This document shows positions 14,146 through 26,519 of a stretch of DNA of 64,000 nucleotides, piece after piece. The position numbers and the translations under genes were made by a program. Each line of letters starts with the position of its first letter. Within the stretch, counting starts at the first letter, position 1. The notes beneath the pieces are model-generated. The model ran no database searches. It was not told where the DNA came from and worked only from the letters and a program-made list of their open reading frames with translations. Origin of the DNA: Desmodus rotundus (taxonomy: Eukaryota; Chordata; Mammalia; Chiroptera; Phyllostomidae); NCBI RefSeq assembly GCF_022682495.2, contig NC_071392.1, forward strand, positions 140,254,818-140,318,817, read 5' to 3'.

Positions 14146-15648
14146 CACATTCCCTCACCAGTTAGCCTCCGCTGCACGGTGCACACCTCTGCTCCCCCCA
14201 CTGTTCTTGTCTTTGCCCTGTGCGCTCCCCGCCTACCCTCCCTACCAACTGTCCGAGACCAAATCCAGAAGTCATCAGCCCTGCTGAATCACTGTGATAC
14301 CAACAGGAGCAGATGGTGGGCTAAAATCGGAATTTGAGAAAGGTTTAATAAAGGGAGTATTTGCAAAATGGTAAGTGGGGTGATCCCAAGGAACATTGCA
14401 ACACCCCAGGTCTAGTGAAGGTGGGGTGCTGTTTATGGCCTGAAGGGGTAAAGAGAGGGAGCACTTCCTGGAACCAGGAGACAGGAGCTGGACATTTGGG
14501 TCCAGGACAGAGCCAGGTATTGGTCACCCCTGGTGGGGAGGATAGAATGCAAAATACCACCCTCCCCCCACTTGCGGCACTTCCCTCTTAGCTGAACCCA
14601 ACAGGAAGCCAGACATGAAGGAAGTCTATTTGAGTTTGGGTTCGCCTGAGCGTGCAGACTATGAGATAAGGGTTTAAGTGAAAGTCTAAGTGCAAATTTA
14701 TTTGAGAGATTCAGGGTACGCCAGCAGAGGAGTGAGGAAGTGATATGGGGAAGAGAAGGCGGCCAGTAAGATTGTGTTAGTAAGCCAGCTATAGTAGGGG
14801 TTTACTCCCACAGAGAACTCTGGGAACCAATGTAAACACATGCCCCAGGATTATTCCACCAGGGCAGTTGGGGCATTTATGCCTCTGAAGCCTGGTTGAG
14901 GGCTGCACCTGGGATTGGGTTATTTCTTGGGTACTTTTGGATTGCCAGGCTGGCAGACTGGCCTTCCTGCGGACCTGGGACCAGCCCTCAGACGCGAAGG
15001 TGCAGGTACTGGCAGTTGGAATTCTGGGCAGAACTGAAGTGGGCGAGATGTGTGGAGTTTGGACAAGACGTCGGCAGCGCCTGCTGCGGGGCGCGCTGAT
15101 GCGGGCTGACGTGGTACCGCCCGACACACACCGCAGGGTGGAGAAGTGTATGCGGGGTGAATCTGGAGGGACAATTCAAACTTACATGCATATTTAAAGT
15201 AAATAAATATTATTTACCAACACTCTGAAATTTCATATCACTGTTTAGGTGTCAAAACAGTTTTTCCTTTTGATTCTCCCAATTATTGTACACTATCGTC
15301 TATCATAGCCATGCATTTAATGGTTTGCTTGTGCCTCTGTATATTGCCTTGTGCACTAGCTCAGGCAAGAATCACCCCATTTCACAGAGTAGAAGACAGA
15401 GGTCCAGAGAGCAACTGGTTCAGCAAGAGTCAGTTAGGTGTAGACCATTTAGAATCAGTTCGCCCCTTACTGGCTAATCTTAAAGAAGTTAACTGATCTT
15501 CTTTGGGCCTCTGTGTTCTCATGTGTAAAATGGGGGTGTATAACGTTTTCACTATAGAATTGGTGCAAGGACTAATCAGTATGATGTATGTGAAACACTT
15601 CCTACATGTAAGTGCTCAAGAAGTGTTCTTAAATAATCTTTTCTGAAC
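14146..15648. other. Intergenic, DCTN4-SMIM3
   Basis: No gene. MIR-like words occur at about 15380-15440 and 15490-15620 ('cccatttcacagag', 'gtgtaaaatgggg'). A GC-rich patch at 14990-15130 is not clearly a CpG island. Confidence 0.5.
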
Positions 15649-15848
15649 CTTGGCGGGTGTGGCTCAGTTGGTTGGAGCTTCGTCCTGTAACCTAAAGGCT
15701 GCAGGTTCGATTCCCAGTCAGAGCACATACATAGGTTGAGGGTTTGATCCCCAGTCCAAGCACATGTGGGAGGCAACAAGTTGATGCTTCTCTCTCCCAT
15801 TAACATTTCTCTCCCTTCCTCTCTCTCTAAAAACCATGAAAAAAAAAT
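15649..15848 (+). repeat. Ves-like SINE, diverged subfamily
   Basis: The head 'ggcgggtgtggctcagttgg', 'gcaggttcgattcccagtca' and the pyrimidine-rich tail match a Ves SINE. The 'ggttggagcttcgtcctgtaa' variant and a partly repeated body segment ('ggttgagggtttgatcccca') distinguish it from the copies near DCTN4. No clear target duplication. Confidence 0.85.
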
Positions 15849-15925
15849 GCCCTTGGATGAGGACTTTTAAAAAATTAAAAATAATCTTTTTGGAAAAAAA
15901 AATGAAGGCAAAGGCTTGTATTATA

Positions 15926-16055
15926 CAGGCTGGGGCAAAAGGAGGTCTACAGTTGTGAGTGTGCAAAACACTGAGTTTATTCTTGTATTATTATTTATTA
16001 ATTATTGTATTACTTTCCATACAAACAATTGTAAATCTACTTTTGCCCCACCCTG
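15926..16055. mobile_element. Palindromic MITE (mariner-type), 130 bp
   Basis: The two ends are about 31-bp inverted repeats with roughly five mismatches: left 'caggctggggcaaaagg', right on the other strand 'cagggtggggcaaaagt'. The interior is AT-rich with no coding sequence. TA precedes the left end; the matching right flank is TG, so one flanking dinucleotide has probably decayed. Size, TIR length and TA flank fit a non-autonomous Tc1/mariner-like element. Confidence 0.82.
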
Positions 16056-17399
16056 TGTGTTTTTTCTTGAGACCATGTTTACTTCCAAGACTAGACTGAC
16101 CGGACGGAGGGCATGTGCCGGTAATAGGCGTTCTTTCCTCTCTCAGAGACATGACTGTGTAATAATTGAACACTTTGGAATTAAGCCATGAGAATTGATT
16201 CAAATAATTATAACCACACTAATGAGACCACATGACTTTCGCTCCACTTCAAAGCTACAAAATGCAACCCTTCCATTTCCTTTTCTTTCTTCCTGTCTGC
16301 TCAGTTTGTTTTATCTCAAATTCCACATGTTTGGAAAATTCCAGCATTTTACCTCCTTGCCTAATCATTCATTAGCTCAAAGAGGTCTCTCAGCTACAAT
16401 TTAAAAAGCTGTAACTAAAATAAAAATTCCTGCATCCGTTTTCAGGCTAAATGCTTATTTCTTTGGAGAGTTAGCAAGCAAAGAGTATGGCTCCCCCAAA
16501 GAGTTGGAGGCATTTTGCCCAAGGATCTATAGAGCAAAAAGAACCTGGGAATTTTTCCAGGGGGAAAGAGGAGAGGAGGGAGAAAGAAAAGGGGACTCTC
16601 AGGAGCTGAGGTGCCCAGTGCCTGACTTCTTGGGAAGAAGTGAGCTGTTTAGGGGCCTGTACAGAGGGAGCTGGTACCTCAGCGAGGAAGAGTCCATGAA
16701 TGGAACAAGATGGCTCTCCACACACAGGAATGCTTTTAACTCAAAACTGTAATAATCTTAAGGTCCTTGAGCCTCAGTTAGCTTTGAAAGCATTTTGGAA
16801 GTGCAATCGACTTCAGAGAATATCTACTGCAACTTCCTTCTTTCACTTTTGGGAGCGGGAAGGCCTAGGGAGCGGAAGGCCACGTGGCAAACTAGCGATA
16901 GAGCAGGACAAGAAACCACGGTTTAGTGCTATTCAGTGCCAGCTGAGGGCCCTTTACACTGTCCCACGGTGCCCCCACTCCCCTCTGCCTCTGCACACCG
17001 CCACCTTTTCAAAAGAATCCTCTGCCACATCGTCTCTCTGCTCGTATACCTCCATGTTAGGGAGCTCTCAACATCCAAGAAAGCTCACTCTCTTTCTTTT
17101 TCTGGCAGCTCTATTAAACATTTTTTAGAGTGAACTGAGGACTGCCTCTTCTCAGCTGACACTGCTAGTTCTCCGTCGGCCTTCCACTCGGCTCCCTCTG
17201 CCCCAGAACACACCTCAGAGGTTTGCTTACGGTCCCCACAGCTACCACGACTCCCCCGTCTCTAGTCCAAACCTTGGTTTCTTGCAATTCTGTCTTTTCC
17301 AGTCTGTTTTAGAAGTCGAGAGGGTGTTTTTTTCATCTCGACAGACAATTACCTGGTTAAGGTTTCCTTCAGACTCTGGTGGCCAGGAGGGAACACAAA
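16056..17399. other. Intergenic, no recognised gene
   Basis: Mixed-composition sequence with several 60-140 codon open frames on both strands, none with recognisable domains. Nothing specific seen. Confidence 0.45.
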
Positions 17400-17830
17400 T
17401 GTGACTGTTAATGTTATGTGTCAACTTGGCTGGGCCACGGCACCCAGATACTTGGTCAAACATATCTTGGTGTGGCTGTGACGGTGTTTTTTAGATAAGA
17501 CTGGCATTTTAGTAAGTAGACTTTGAGTAAAGCAGATTACTCTCCATGTCAGTGGGCCTCATCCAATCAGTTGAAGGCCGTAAGAAAAAAGACTGACCAC
17601 CCCTGAGGAAGAGGGAATTCTGCCAGCAGATGGCCTTCAGACTCAAGCGGCAACATCAACTCCTCCCAGGCCGCCCGCCTGCTGGCCTGTTTTGCAGGTT
17701 TTGGAGTTGTCAGCCTCCACAATCATGCAAGCCACTTCCTTGGTCAATCTATCTCACTCTCAATCTCTCTTTGCACACACACGTGCAGGTGGTTGTATTT
17801 CTTTGGAGAGCCATGACCGATACAATAGGT
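17400..17830 (+). mobile_element. ERVL-type LTR relic
   Basis: An old LTR-like block: 'tgtcaacttggctgggccac', 'gtagactttgagtaaagcag', 'ggcctcatccaatcagttga', and a 3' end with 'tttctttggagagccatgac'. These words occur in this order in ancient mammalian ERVL-related LTRs. Subfamily is not resolved. Confidence 0.65.
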
Positions 17831-18054
17831 TTTCAAGGCTACAACTGTCTTTAGGCACAACCTGAAAACTTGAACAAAAAACCTTGGTCAACTTCTCATC
17901 TTCCTCTGAGCTTTCATTCATTCAACAAATGGAGCATTCGTTCTGCACCAAGTGCTGGTGATAGAAAGGCAGATGTTGCGATCAGAGTTCTGAACTTGTG
18001 GCCTTGATAAAAATCAGACCCTGGCCAAAATCGTTCGTGCAGAGCAGCTAGGAT

Positions 18055-18200
18055 TTCGGGCTCTAATCAGACAGTCCTGTTCTGGCTTTGACAATTGGCA
18101 GCTGGTGACCTTGGGAGGTCACCCAACCTTCCTGAGCCTCCATTTAGTTGTTCCATCTATAAAAGCAGGCATTTGGATTAGATGATCTTTAATTTCCCCT
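18055..18200 (+). repeat. MIR-family SINE
   Basis: Words typical of MIR in order: 'gctctaatcagacagtcctg', 'tggtgaccttgggaggtcac' and 'gagcctccatttagttgttc'. Confidence 0.7.
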
Positions 18201-18715
18201 TTGATTTTGGACATGCTCAAGGCCTGAGCTCCTGCTTTTCAGAAGAGTAAGACTGAAGAATGCTTGACTACTGACTTAAAATTTGTGGGTGTTGAGACAG
18301 GACCTGCAGCCCTGGTCACTGGGGGGATCACATGAGTGGGCAGGGGGTGACTGAGTTGGCTTTGTTCTGTGTGGCGGCTTGGCGGGGCCTGGTAGGCCAT
18401 GACAGGTCTCTCTGAGGCTAAGCTCAAATGGGCAGTAGATCACCTCGCATTGGGCTATTTCACTGTTATCAGAAAATAAACAGGATGCTCAGAGGCATGT
18501 TACAACAGACAGCTAACCAGCTTCACGCTGGTCCTCTAAGTCAGCGGTTTTCAATGGATGTGCTGCAAGAATTTTTAAAGCACGCAGTACCTGACTATTT
18601 AGTCAGGGGCACAGACTTCTTTCCCCTTAGATTGTCAAATAGAAAAATGACAACAGCCAGCACAATAGCCATCCTGTGGGAATGAATCAAAATTATACCT
18701 TTTTTGTCATATTGC

Positions 18716-18732
18716 ATATATATATATATATA
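18716..18732. repeat. (TA)n microsatellite
   Basis: Short TA tract followed by degenerate TTTATA and a brief GT run. Confidence 0.9.
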
Positions 18733-18989
18733 TTTATATTTATATGGTGTGTGTGCGTGCTGCAGAATTTTAGTAATCAGGTTATGTGTGCCATGAGATG
18801 ATAAAGGTTGAAAATCGCTGTAAGTCAATCCTCACAACAGGGCTGGGAAACAGGTGTTCGTACCCTCACTTTACAGAGGATGATAGTCAACAAGGAGAAC
18901 GAAGTCTCTTGTTAAAGATCCTACACGCAGTACATTGCAAAGCAGAGTCCGGCTCCTCCATCCAAACCCAGCTGTGTAGAGTGCAGCTG

Positions 18990-19560
18990 GAAAGGCTCTT
19001 GGACACATTTTGGGTCGGCCCCTTGGTTTACAATACAGAGAGACGAGCCCCCCGCCCCGTGGGCGAAGTGACCGTTCAGGGCCTTACCGCGAGCGCGTGA
19101 CGAGGCTGCAAGGGGAACCCGAGACTCCCTGGTCTCCGCTCTCCCTCGGTAGCTCATTTCTCACCCCCAGCCCGTGGGGAGCTGGGGGAGGAGCTGCGCG
19201 GGGTGGCGCGGCCGGCCCGGGCTTTCCGGGGGCGGTCCCTGGCCGCGGTGAATTCCAGAGGCACCGGGTTGGAGCGCCCCGCGCCCAGTCGCTGCTGCGC
19301 ACTCCTGCCTCCCGGGGTTCAGAGGACCCGGGCACGTTCTGGGCCGAAGATTCCAGGACTGGGGGCCGCTTCCCGCTACGGGGACCCGGAGAAACGCTCG
19401 AGTCGTCCCTGTCCCAGGAACTTCGCGCAGACCTGGTGCGATACAGCTGCAGCGAGGGCCGTGCGTTCTGAAAGCAGCTGTGCGGGAGCACGGTGAGTGG
19501 GGCCATCGGGTGTCGTGCGGGGGGGCCTCCGGTCCTCGTGCAGCCCGTTACCTAGTGGGC
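18990..19560 (+). promoter_or_regulatory. SMIM3: CpG-rich region, probable SMIM3 promoter
   Basis: A strongly GC- and CpG-rich block with several GGGCGG/CCGCCC-type and CCGCGG words, flanked by ordinary sequence. It is the only such block between DCTN4 and the SMIM3 coding exon, and SMIM3 has an upstream noncoding exon in human (from memory). A good splice donor at its right side fits plus-strand transcription. Long open frames in it on both strands are a GC-content effect. Confidence 0.65.
19380..19492 (+). other. SMIM3: Candidate noncoding exon 1 of SMIM3
   Basis: The sequence gcgggagcacg|gtgagtgggg supplies a near-perfect 5' splice site with the exon ending at 19492, at the right edge of the CpG-rich block. 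The next plausible acceptor for this gene is the one directly ahead of the SMIM3 coding exon, 15.9 kb downstream (AG at 35433-35434). The exon's left limit is arbitrary because no transcription start can be seen. Inference only; cDNA evidence would settle it. Confidence 0.45.
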
Positions 19561-21279
19561 AACTCCCAACTCTCCTCTTTTATCCCCTCTTCTCCCTCAC
19601 TACCTGCCTCCCCGCCCTTCATCACCTTTGCATTTCCCTTTTTTCCTTCCAGTAGCCCTTAACTTCCAGCCGTCTATAGGCGCTCTTGGCCTGGGGGGAG
19701 GCTGGAGCTCGGGTGGGTGAGCCCCAGCCGCAGGAGACAGGCTTCTGTCGGGTTGCCGGTCCTGATTGTGTCAAAGCCCGGCAGAGAAGGCGCCAGGAGT
19801 TTGGAATCAGGGGTGGTGGTCTGCAGCCCTGATCTGTCCCTGGTCTTTTTGCTGCCCGATCTCCCCGTCTTGTTTCTCCATGTGTGAAATAGAGAGAATG
19901 GCCGTCGCATACAGAAATCAGATGAGAAAGGGGCGAGCAAAGCATCTTGGAGAGAAGCCTTCCTTCGCCTCCCTCCTCTCCTCCTCTGTCTCTATACCAA
20001 GGACTTGGTTGTTCCTGTCACCGGTTCCCTTGCTCCCCTGTCCTTCCAAAAATTCCTTGAGGGTAAGGACTAACCCTCTAGGTTAATCTCTGAGTCATCC
20101 TCAGCACTTGGCTCAGGGCCTGGCAAATAGGTGCTCAGTGCTGTTTGTTGAGTGAAAGAATGAGAGGCGGGAACTATACGAACCTGTACCAGTGTCAGAG
20201 GTTCTTGTTTTGATTGAGTGGCCAGACTGGGCCCATGTTCCTGCAGCTCCACTTGTTTCTTCCTGACCTCACCAGTCCTGTTGGGTCCTGGGGCTCCTGC
20301 ATCCCCCGCTTTGTCTGTAGTCTTCAAAGCTCTAGGCTGTCGTCATGAAAGTTGCTCAGTCATTCAAGTGTCCAAGATTCCTTGCACACTTGCTATGATC
20401 AGTGCCATCGCTGCTCTGTGCAAGTAGTCAGGAGGGTTGTGGATGTCTGAATGGGGTCAGGGCGGGGGTGGAGGTCTCCTCTGAGTCAGGAGACACTGTA
20501 AGTTATCCTGATGGGGCATTTCCACTGTCTGGACCTTGTCTTCCCATCTGTAGGATGAGGAAGTGGGGGTTAAAGTGATTGGTGTCTGTGGTGGAGCACC
20601 ACGCGCTCTCTGGGTTGTGCAGGGTGCTCAGCAATCCTCTGAGCACATTTGAGACAGCCCAGCTGAGTGAGCTCAGGACATCACACACACACATACACAC
20701 ACACACGTTTGCAATAACAAGTGCTTCTCTGCTCTACCAGGAATCTCCTGTTTCCAGCTGCCCCCGCGTTATGAATAATGCTATGGAGGTCACACATCAC
20801 GCTCCATCAAATCTTCCAAACAATGACCTTTCAAGGCGTCAGGACTGTGGGCTCTAGCGTGCGAAAGGTCTGGGGAATTCCCCGCTTCTGGCACAGCCTG
20901 AGGATCACTGAGTGGTATTGAGGTGTTTGAGACATAAAACAAACTAGAGACTATGAGGAATCTGATGTGGTAGGGTCACATTCGGAGCCCGGGGGTGACA
21001 GACACGGGAGTAAAGACCACTCTGCCGTGGTCACAGCCTCAGATGTTTTCCCAGCCATATTCTGATCCTTCTTTTTAAAAAGTGCACTTTTGTTTCTTCT
21101 CTGTGGATTAAACATACAACGGAAATATCTCCCAGGAAAGAGGCTCTTTATCTGAGTTGGTATCTTACGCTACCACTGTTGGCTGTGGTCTCAAAGACAG
21201 ACACGTGTACTCACACTCACAGTTTCTAGGAATCAGTGTCGGGGTTACCACGCCCTGCAGACCCCCGCCCTGATTACTA
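19561..21279. other. SMIM3 intron 1, first part
   Basis: No coding sequence. A short (CA)n lies at about 20683-20706; repeat-like words occur at 20095-20165. Nothing else is recognised. Confidence 0.5.
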
Positions 21280-21535
21280 GGTACAATGAATGATGTAAGC
21301 ATTATTTGACCTATATTGAGTGTTATGAGCCAGACATTATTCTAAGCATTTTATATGTACTAACTTATTTAGTCTACATCAAACCTATGAGGTAGGGACC
21401 ATTATTACATCCACTTTATAGATGAGGAAACTGAGGTCTGTAGAGAGAGTAAGTGACTCACCCTTCCATGGTCACTCAGGAAGTAAGTGGCAGAGCTGTA
21501 CTTGAACCCAGGCAATGTGGCTCCAGGGACTATGT
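21280..21535 (+). repeat. MIR SINE, near full length
   Basis: A well-preserved MIR: 'gccagacattattctaagca', 'ccactttatagatgaggaaa', 'ctgaggtctgtagagag', 'aagtgactcacccttcc' and 'gtacttgaacccaggcaatg' in consensus order. Confidence 0.85.
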
Positions 21536-21857
21536 TCTGAACTACATTGGAATTGAGGGCCTCTAGGTTCTGATCTGGCTTCCGTCACTTACTAGCAGGG
21601 TGACCTAGGGGGAGTTCAATAAGAATTTGACAGCCTCTGCACTAGTAAATTACTAGGGATCCTAGTACCCTGCCAACTCACTGAGGAAACAGATAATGAG
21701 CGTCAAGTGAGAATGATGTATTTCCAGGAGTTAGCTGGCCAGGAAGGGCAACAGATCGGAGTTATAATCGCCTTATACATTAGACAACAGCAAACCAGAC
21801 TCAGTATGAAATCATGTACTTTAAGTTGCCTGGTTGTGTATAAATGGAGCTTCCGTA

Positions 21858-22015
21858 TTTTATTTTTTAAATTTGTTTTATTGTATTTTTTTCCATTACC
21901 ATTTATCCCCCTTACTACCCCACATACACAAACACACAATCACCACACTGTTGTCCATTGGCCAATTGGGCATGCGAATTGCTGGTGGCCCACTATGTAG
22001 GATCAGGGGAAATGA
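21858..22015 (-). repeat. Bat L1 3' end, antisense
   Basis: Words such as 'ttccattaccatttatcccc' and 'ccacactgttgtcc' are the reverse complement of the L1 3' end seen at 31600-31680 ('actaaatggtaatggagaaa'). Confidence 0.7.
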
Positions 22016-22599
22016 AATGGGAGAGAGAGAAAGAAAGAAAGACAGAAAGAGAAGATGAAGTGTGTTTCCGTTGATGACACATACCTGACACGCATGTCCC
22101 TACTCCCTCATCCCACGCCCCTGGCAGATGCTGATAGTCAGGACGTTGAGTATAACCTCCATGGGGCCGGGGAACCTTCTTAACTCAGTGTCTGGCAGCT
22201 GCACCAGTTGACTGTGAAGCTTTTATCTTGTTCTCCCAGACTTCCCCCTTCATTCCCTGGGGGTAGGAGGGGTATGGTCAGGGAAGTACCAAATGACCAA
22301 ACAGGGAACATTTCTTTCTAAGTGCCCTGGTGGCATCTTAGGAAACACCTTGAGGCTTTTTAAAGATTAATCTTCTCTCCCTCTCACTCCTTTCAATTTT
22401 TTTCTTTAATGGTTTTCAACCAAAGACCAAAGACCATCCTGGATCTGGGACAGGGCTGCAGGGGAGGTGGGATGTCAGATCAGAGACAACCTTTGAGAGC
22501 CGGCCAGACCCTTAGAGATCCCTTTGTCCATCCTTTCCAATTGATTGACAGGAAACTCAGACCCAGTTTGAAAGAAGGAATTATTCAGAATCACCCAGT

Positions 22600-23180
22600 G
22601 TATTGGTTTTCTAATGCTATCACAAGTTACCACAAATTGAATGGCTTAAAAAAATCAAATGTATTATTACACTACAGTTCTCTAAGTCAGAAGTCTCTCT
22701 AGAAGAAATCAAGGCATCATTAGGCTGTGTTTCTCTCTGGAGTCTTTCAGGGAGAATTGGTCTGCTACTTATCTGAGTTGTTGGCAGAATCCAGTTCCCA
22801 TGGTTGTAGGACCAAGGTCACTATTTTCTTGCTGGCTGTCAGCTGAGGACCATTCTCTGCTCCTCAACGCATTGCATTCCTTGGCTTGTAGCCGCTTTCC
22901 ACAATTGTCCAAGCAAGCAATGGAGAGTCGTGTCCTTCTCACGGTGACTCTTCTGCCTTCCTCTTCACTGTTAAGGACTCGTGATTAGATTACATCCTGA
23001 ATAATCCAGGATCATTGCCCCATCCCAACGTCCTTAATTTCAATCACATCTGCAAAGTCCCTTTGCCTTTGTTCTCTTGACCCCACCCTCTGAGCCATGT
23101 TTCCTTTTTTATATTCAAGGTTCTGGGGGCCAAGACATGGACACCTCTGAGGGGTCATTATTCCACCTACTGTGCACAGC
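22600..23180 (-). mobile_element. MaLR-type LTR (MLT1-like), antisense
   Basis: It begins 'attggttttctaatgctatc', continues with 'ggcttaaaaaaatcaaatg' and 'gaataatccaggatcattgc', and ends near 'ggtcattattccacctactg', the antisense series of an MLT1-like LTR. It is noncoding. Confidence 0.72.
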
Positions 23181-24370
23181 AAGGTAGGGGTTTAGCGCCA
23201 CTCTGATGACCTTGCAGCTGTCACTGAGCCCCCCTGACAGCCCACCCTGTGGACAGCCCGCTTTGTCAGGCCAGCATGCAGCAGGCACTTAGTCACTGGC
23301 AAATCACAATGATGGACGTAGAGGTTCGAACAGGATGCCGTGGATCTGGCCTGGGTTTCTCCTCTGCTGGCTCCCTGTTGGTTTCTGGGACTCTGTGATT
23401 GGCTGGGTCTGGCTGCTTTCTGATCTCTGAAATATCCTGGTGTTTTTCCATGTTCCAGCCACAGAGGAGCAGATAGAAACTCAGACAGAGAACAAGTCTT
23501 TAGAGAATTTTGGAGGAGATAAGCCAATTGGGGTAAAATGAGAACAGAATGCTCCTCAGAGATGTTGGCTCATCGAAGAAATACCTCTGATTTGATTCAG
23601 TTCACATTTTTGACAGTTGTGTGTCCTGACCATTTCATCAGAACAAAATTCCCTGGTGAAATGGACTCTGCGCTGGGTTGGTGAATGCTTGAGGCTCACT
23701 CTTATATAACGGGAGGGGAAACTATTTTCAAGAATAAATGTGAGCTGGGATGGCCTTTTCACCCTGAACTGGGCATGGGAAATCCCCTTCCCTTTCATCA
23801 GTCTCCCTGTCATCTTCTAGGAACACAGAAAGAAAGGGTTATACCCCGGGCAGAAACTCCCACACCCCTACACCCCCCTCAACACCCAGCTCCTGAGCAC
23901 AGGGAGTCAAAACTCAAACCTGAGCCCACCAGCCCACGTAAAACAGCAACAGCAGATCCTAGAGGATGTTATTCTGAAAGTCCAGTCCTCTTCTTCCTGG
24001 CACGTACAGGGAAAGGGCTGGGAAAGAAAGAGGTCCCCATAATCCTTCCTGGATGCACAGAGAGCCCCGAAAATGATCAAATCAACAATGTCATTTTACT
24101 TTATGGATAGGGTTCTGACTTTTAGGGTTGTTGGATTTTCTGCGAGAATGAGGATCCTTTCTGGACCTCTACCACTGGAATTCCAGGAGTTGAGCTCAAA
24201 TCTGACGTTCCCGAGTCTGCCCATATTCTTCCCTTCACTGGTCACAAATGTATTAGGCACTTACCAGGTGCCAGGGCCTGTGACAAGTGCTGAGGGTACA
24301 GCAGTGAGCAAGAGCTGAGGCTTCTGCTCTCCTTAGGCTTGCACTTGAGCAGGCAAAGATGGCCAATAGA
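23181..24370. other. SMIM3 intron 1, no recognised gene
   Basis: Open frames up to 141 codons but no domains. A repeat-like word cluster occurs at about 24240-24310. Otherwise nothing recognised. Confidence 0.45.
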
Positions 24371-24385
24371 AACAAGCTAATTTTA

Positions 24386-24602
24386 TTTATTTTTAAAAGA
24401 TTTATTTATTTTTAGGGAGAGAGAGAGAAAGAAAGGGAGAGAAACGTCGTTGTGCAAGAGAAACATCAATTGGTTGCCTCTCTCACTCCCCCATCCCAGG
24501 ACCTGGCCCACAACCCAGGCATGTGCCTTGACTGGGATTTGAACCCACGACCTTCCAGTTTGCAGGCTGGTGCTCAACCCACTGAGCCACACCAGCCAGG
24601 GC
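24386..24602 (-). repeat. Ves SINE, minus orientation
   Basis: A full copy with an exact 15-bp target duplication, aacaagctaatttta, at 24371-24385 and 24603-24617. The intact duplication marks it as one of the younger copies here. Confidence 0.95.
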
Positions 24603-24629
24603 AACAAGCTAATTTTACATTGTGAAAAA

Positions 24630-24840
24630 TAGATGAAGAAGATAAAACAAGGTCTGAGATAGAGAATGGCTGGTTGGTGAGAGTGGGTCCAGAAAGTTTT
24701 CCAAAGAGGTGACATTCAGGTTGAGACCGTGGACATTGAGACACTGGATGTTGAAAAGGAAGATATGGGGGAAAGAGCATTCTAAGAAGAGGGAACAGCA
24801 AGAACAAAGGTCTCAAAGTGGGACCAGCACTTGGGACACA
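24630..24840 (-). repeat. L2-family LINE fragment, antisense
   Basis: The words 'ccaaagaggtgacattcagg', 'ggaaagagcattctaagaag' and 'gggaacagcaagaacaaagg' are typical of antisense L2 3' ends. Confidence 0.65.
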
Positions 24841-26519
24841 GGTCATTAGGTTACCCGGCTCTTAGGTGGCCAGCGGGCGCCATTCTTGGTACTTGAGTTG
24901 TCCTCTCTGTCTGGTCTAAATGCTCCATTCCCCTCTGACAATCTCACCAACTCCTGAAGATAGAGCTTTACAGGGGTCCTATAACCTGTGTGAGGCTGGT
25001 CCACTCCCAAGTCTACTGTCCTAGGAGCCACCAGCCTCATTGTTCACATTCTGCAAGATGCCTGAAGAGAGGCCCCCGGCATCGGTGACTCAGAGCCTGT
25101 TTGAGCTGCCCCTTCTCTGGCCCCTGTGTCTAGTGGGAATGAAGCAGCCACAGCTCTGGCAGTGACACCTGCAGGAAGCCACGTGCCTCTGCCTTTTCTC
25201 CCACTTTGGGATAATTAAGCTTGCCTGACAGCAGGAAGTCATTTGTTTTATTGCCTTCTTCCTCAGTGAACTCCTTGGCAATAAAACCGGTTGGATAACC
25301 ACTGGCAACATCTCAGAAGTGAACTGTTAAGCAGCAGTTCCTATGTGGAGGGTGTGCATTTTTGGTGGAAGGTCAACGCTAGTACAGATGATCAAAGGCT
25401 ATTTGTTTACGAAACTGTCACTGTGGTTTCCTAGGTCAGAGTCAGAGTGGTCACCGCACCCAGACCAAGAGTGGGGCCTCTGAGCTCTTTGAACTTAGCA
25501 GCTATGCTGTGTTCACTAGCTCAGCTGAACATACATGAAGTCCTTAGTGTGTATCAGGCATCGTCCTGAGTGCTTTGTGTGCATTAGCTTGTTCAGCTTC
25601 CCTGGTGTCCCAATGAAGTAGTTACTGTCATTAGTTGTTATTCCCATTTCACAAGCGAAACCGAAGCTGCGAGAGGACTACACATGCTGCCAACACACCG
25701 TGTAGCTCATCACCTCTGATCTTTGTCGATGTCCACTCTGCTTATCCTGCCTTTCCTCTTAGTTCTCATTTTGAACTCCTACTTATCTTCAAAGCCCAAA
25801 TCCAAAAGCCCCCTTCTTCGTAAAGCCTTCTATTTTGTGTAGACAAAAACAAAGGAGTGAGGATTCATATTTTTTGAGCATCAATCATGTCGAAGGACCG
25901 TGTATACTTGCCCCACTTCGCCCACACAATGGGATGGCACGATGCAGTGCTTGCACTGTCCCTGTGTTACAGGTCAGGAGACTGAGGTTTGGAGAGTTAA
26001 AATAAGTTGTCCACAGTCACACCTGCAATGAGGGTGGAGAGCAGGCTTCCAATGAAGATCCTCTTAACCGTGGAGCCCACGCTCTTTCTAGCTCTTTCCT
26101 CCTCTCCAGTAGCGTGAGGTCTGTGCCTTCAGCGTAGCCCTTCTTTGCCTTGTATCGCCGTTAGCGATCGATGGTGATTGATGTCTTGTTTCCTCCCTAA
26201 GAGAGTGAGCTCCTTAAGGACAAACACTATGTTATCTGTCTCTGTCTCTACACCACTCCTCGGTCCCCAGTGTTCATCACAGGGCCATAAATGTTTTCTG
26301 AATGCGATTGAGTTACTACTCTACCACTTCCATGCTTGGACTGGAGGGATCGGTCAGGGAAATCAAACATGCAGTTGGTTGATTTAAAAAATCATTAATA
26401 TTGATTAATCATCTATCATCTCTGTTGATAAAGACATGGTCCAAGTTGGGGATGCTAGCAAACTAGCTGTAGGAGGGGAGACTGTTTGCTCCGGTCAGTA
26501 AGTCCCTGCGTAAGGCCAA
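24841..26519. other. SMIM3 intron 1, old repeat scraps
   Basis: MIR-like pieces are visible at about 25520-25660 and 25860-26060 ('tgttacaggtcaggagactg', 'aaaataagttgtccacagtc'). No coding sequence is recognised. Confidence 0.5.

Noticed and set aside
15649..15720. tRNA gene suggested by the B-box-like 'ggttcgattcc'
   Set aside because: It is the tRNA-derived head of a SINE, with no cloverleaf intact and a SINE body following.
19010..19506. Overlapping 140-153 codon frames on both strands at 19 kb
   Set aside because: GC-rich sequence has few stop codons; the translations are P/G/R/S-rich without homology cues. Better explained as a CpG-island promoter.
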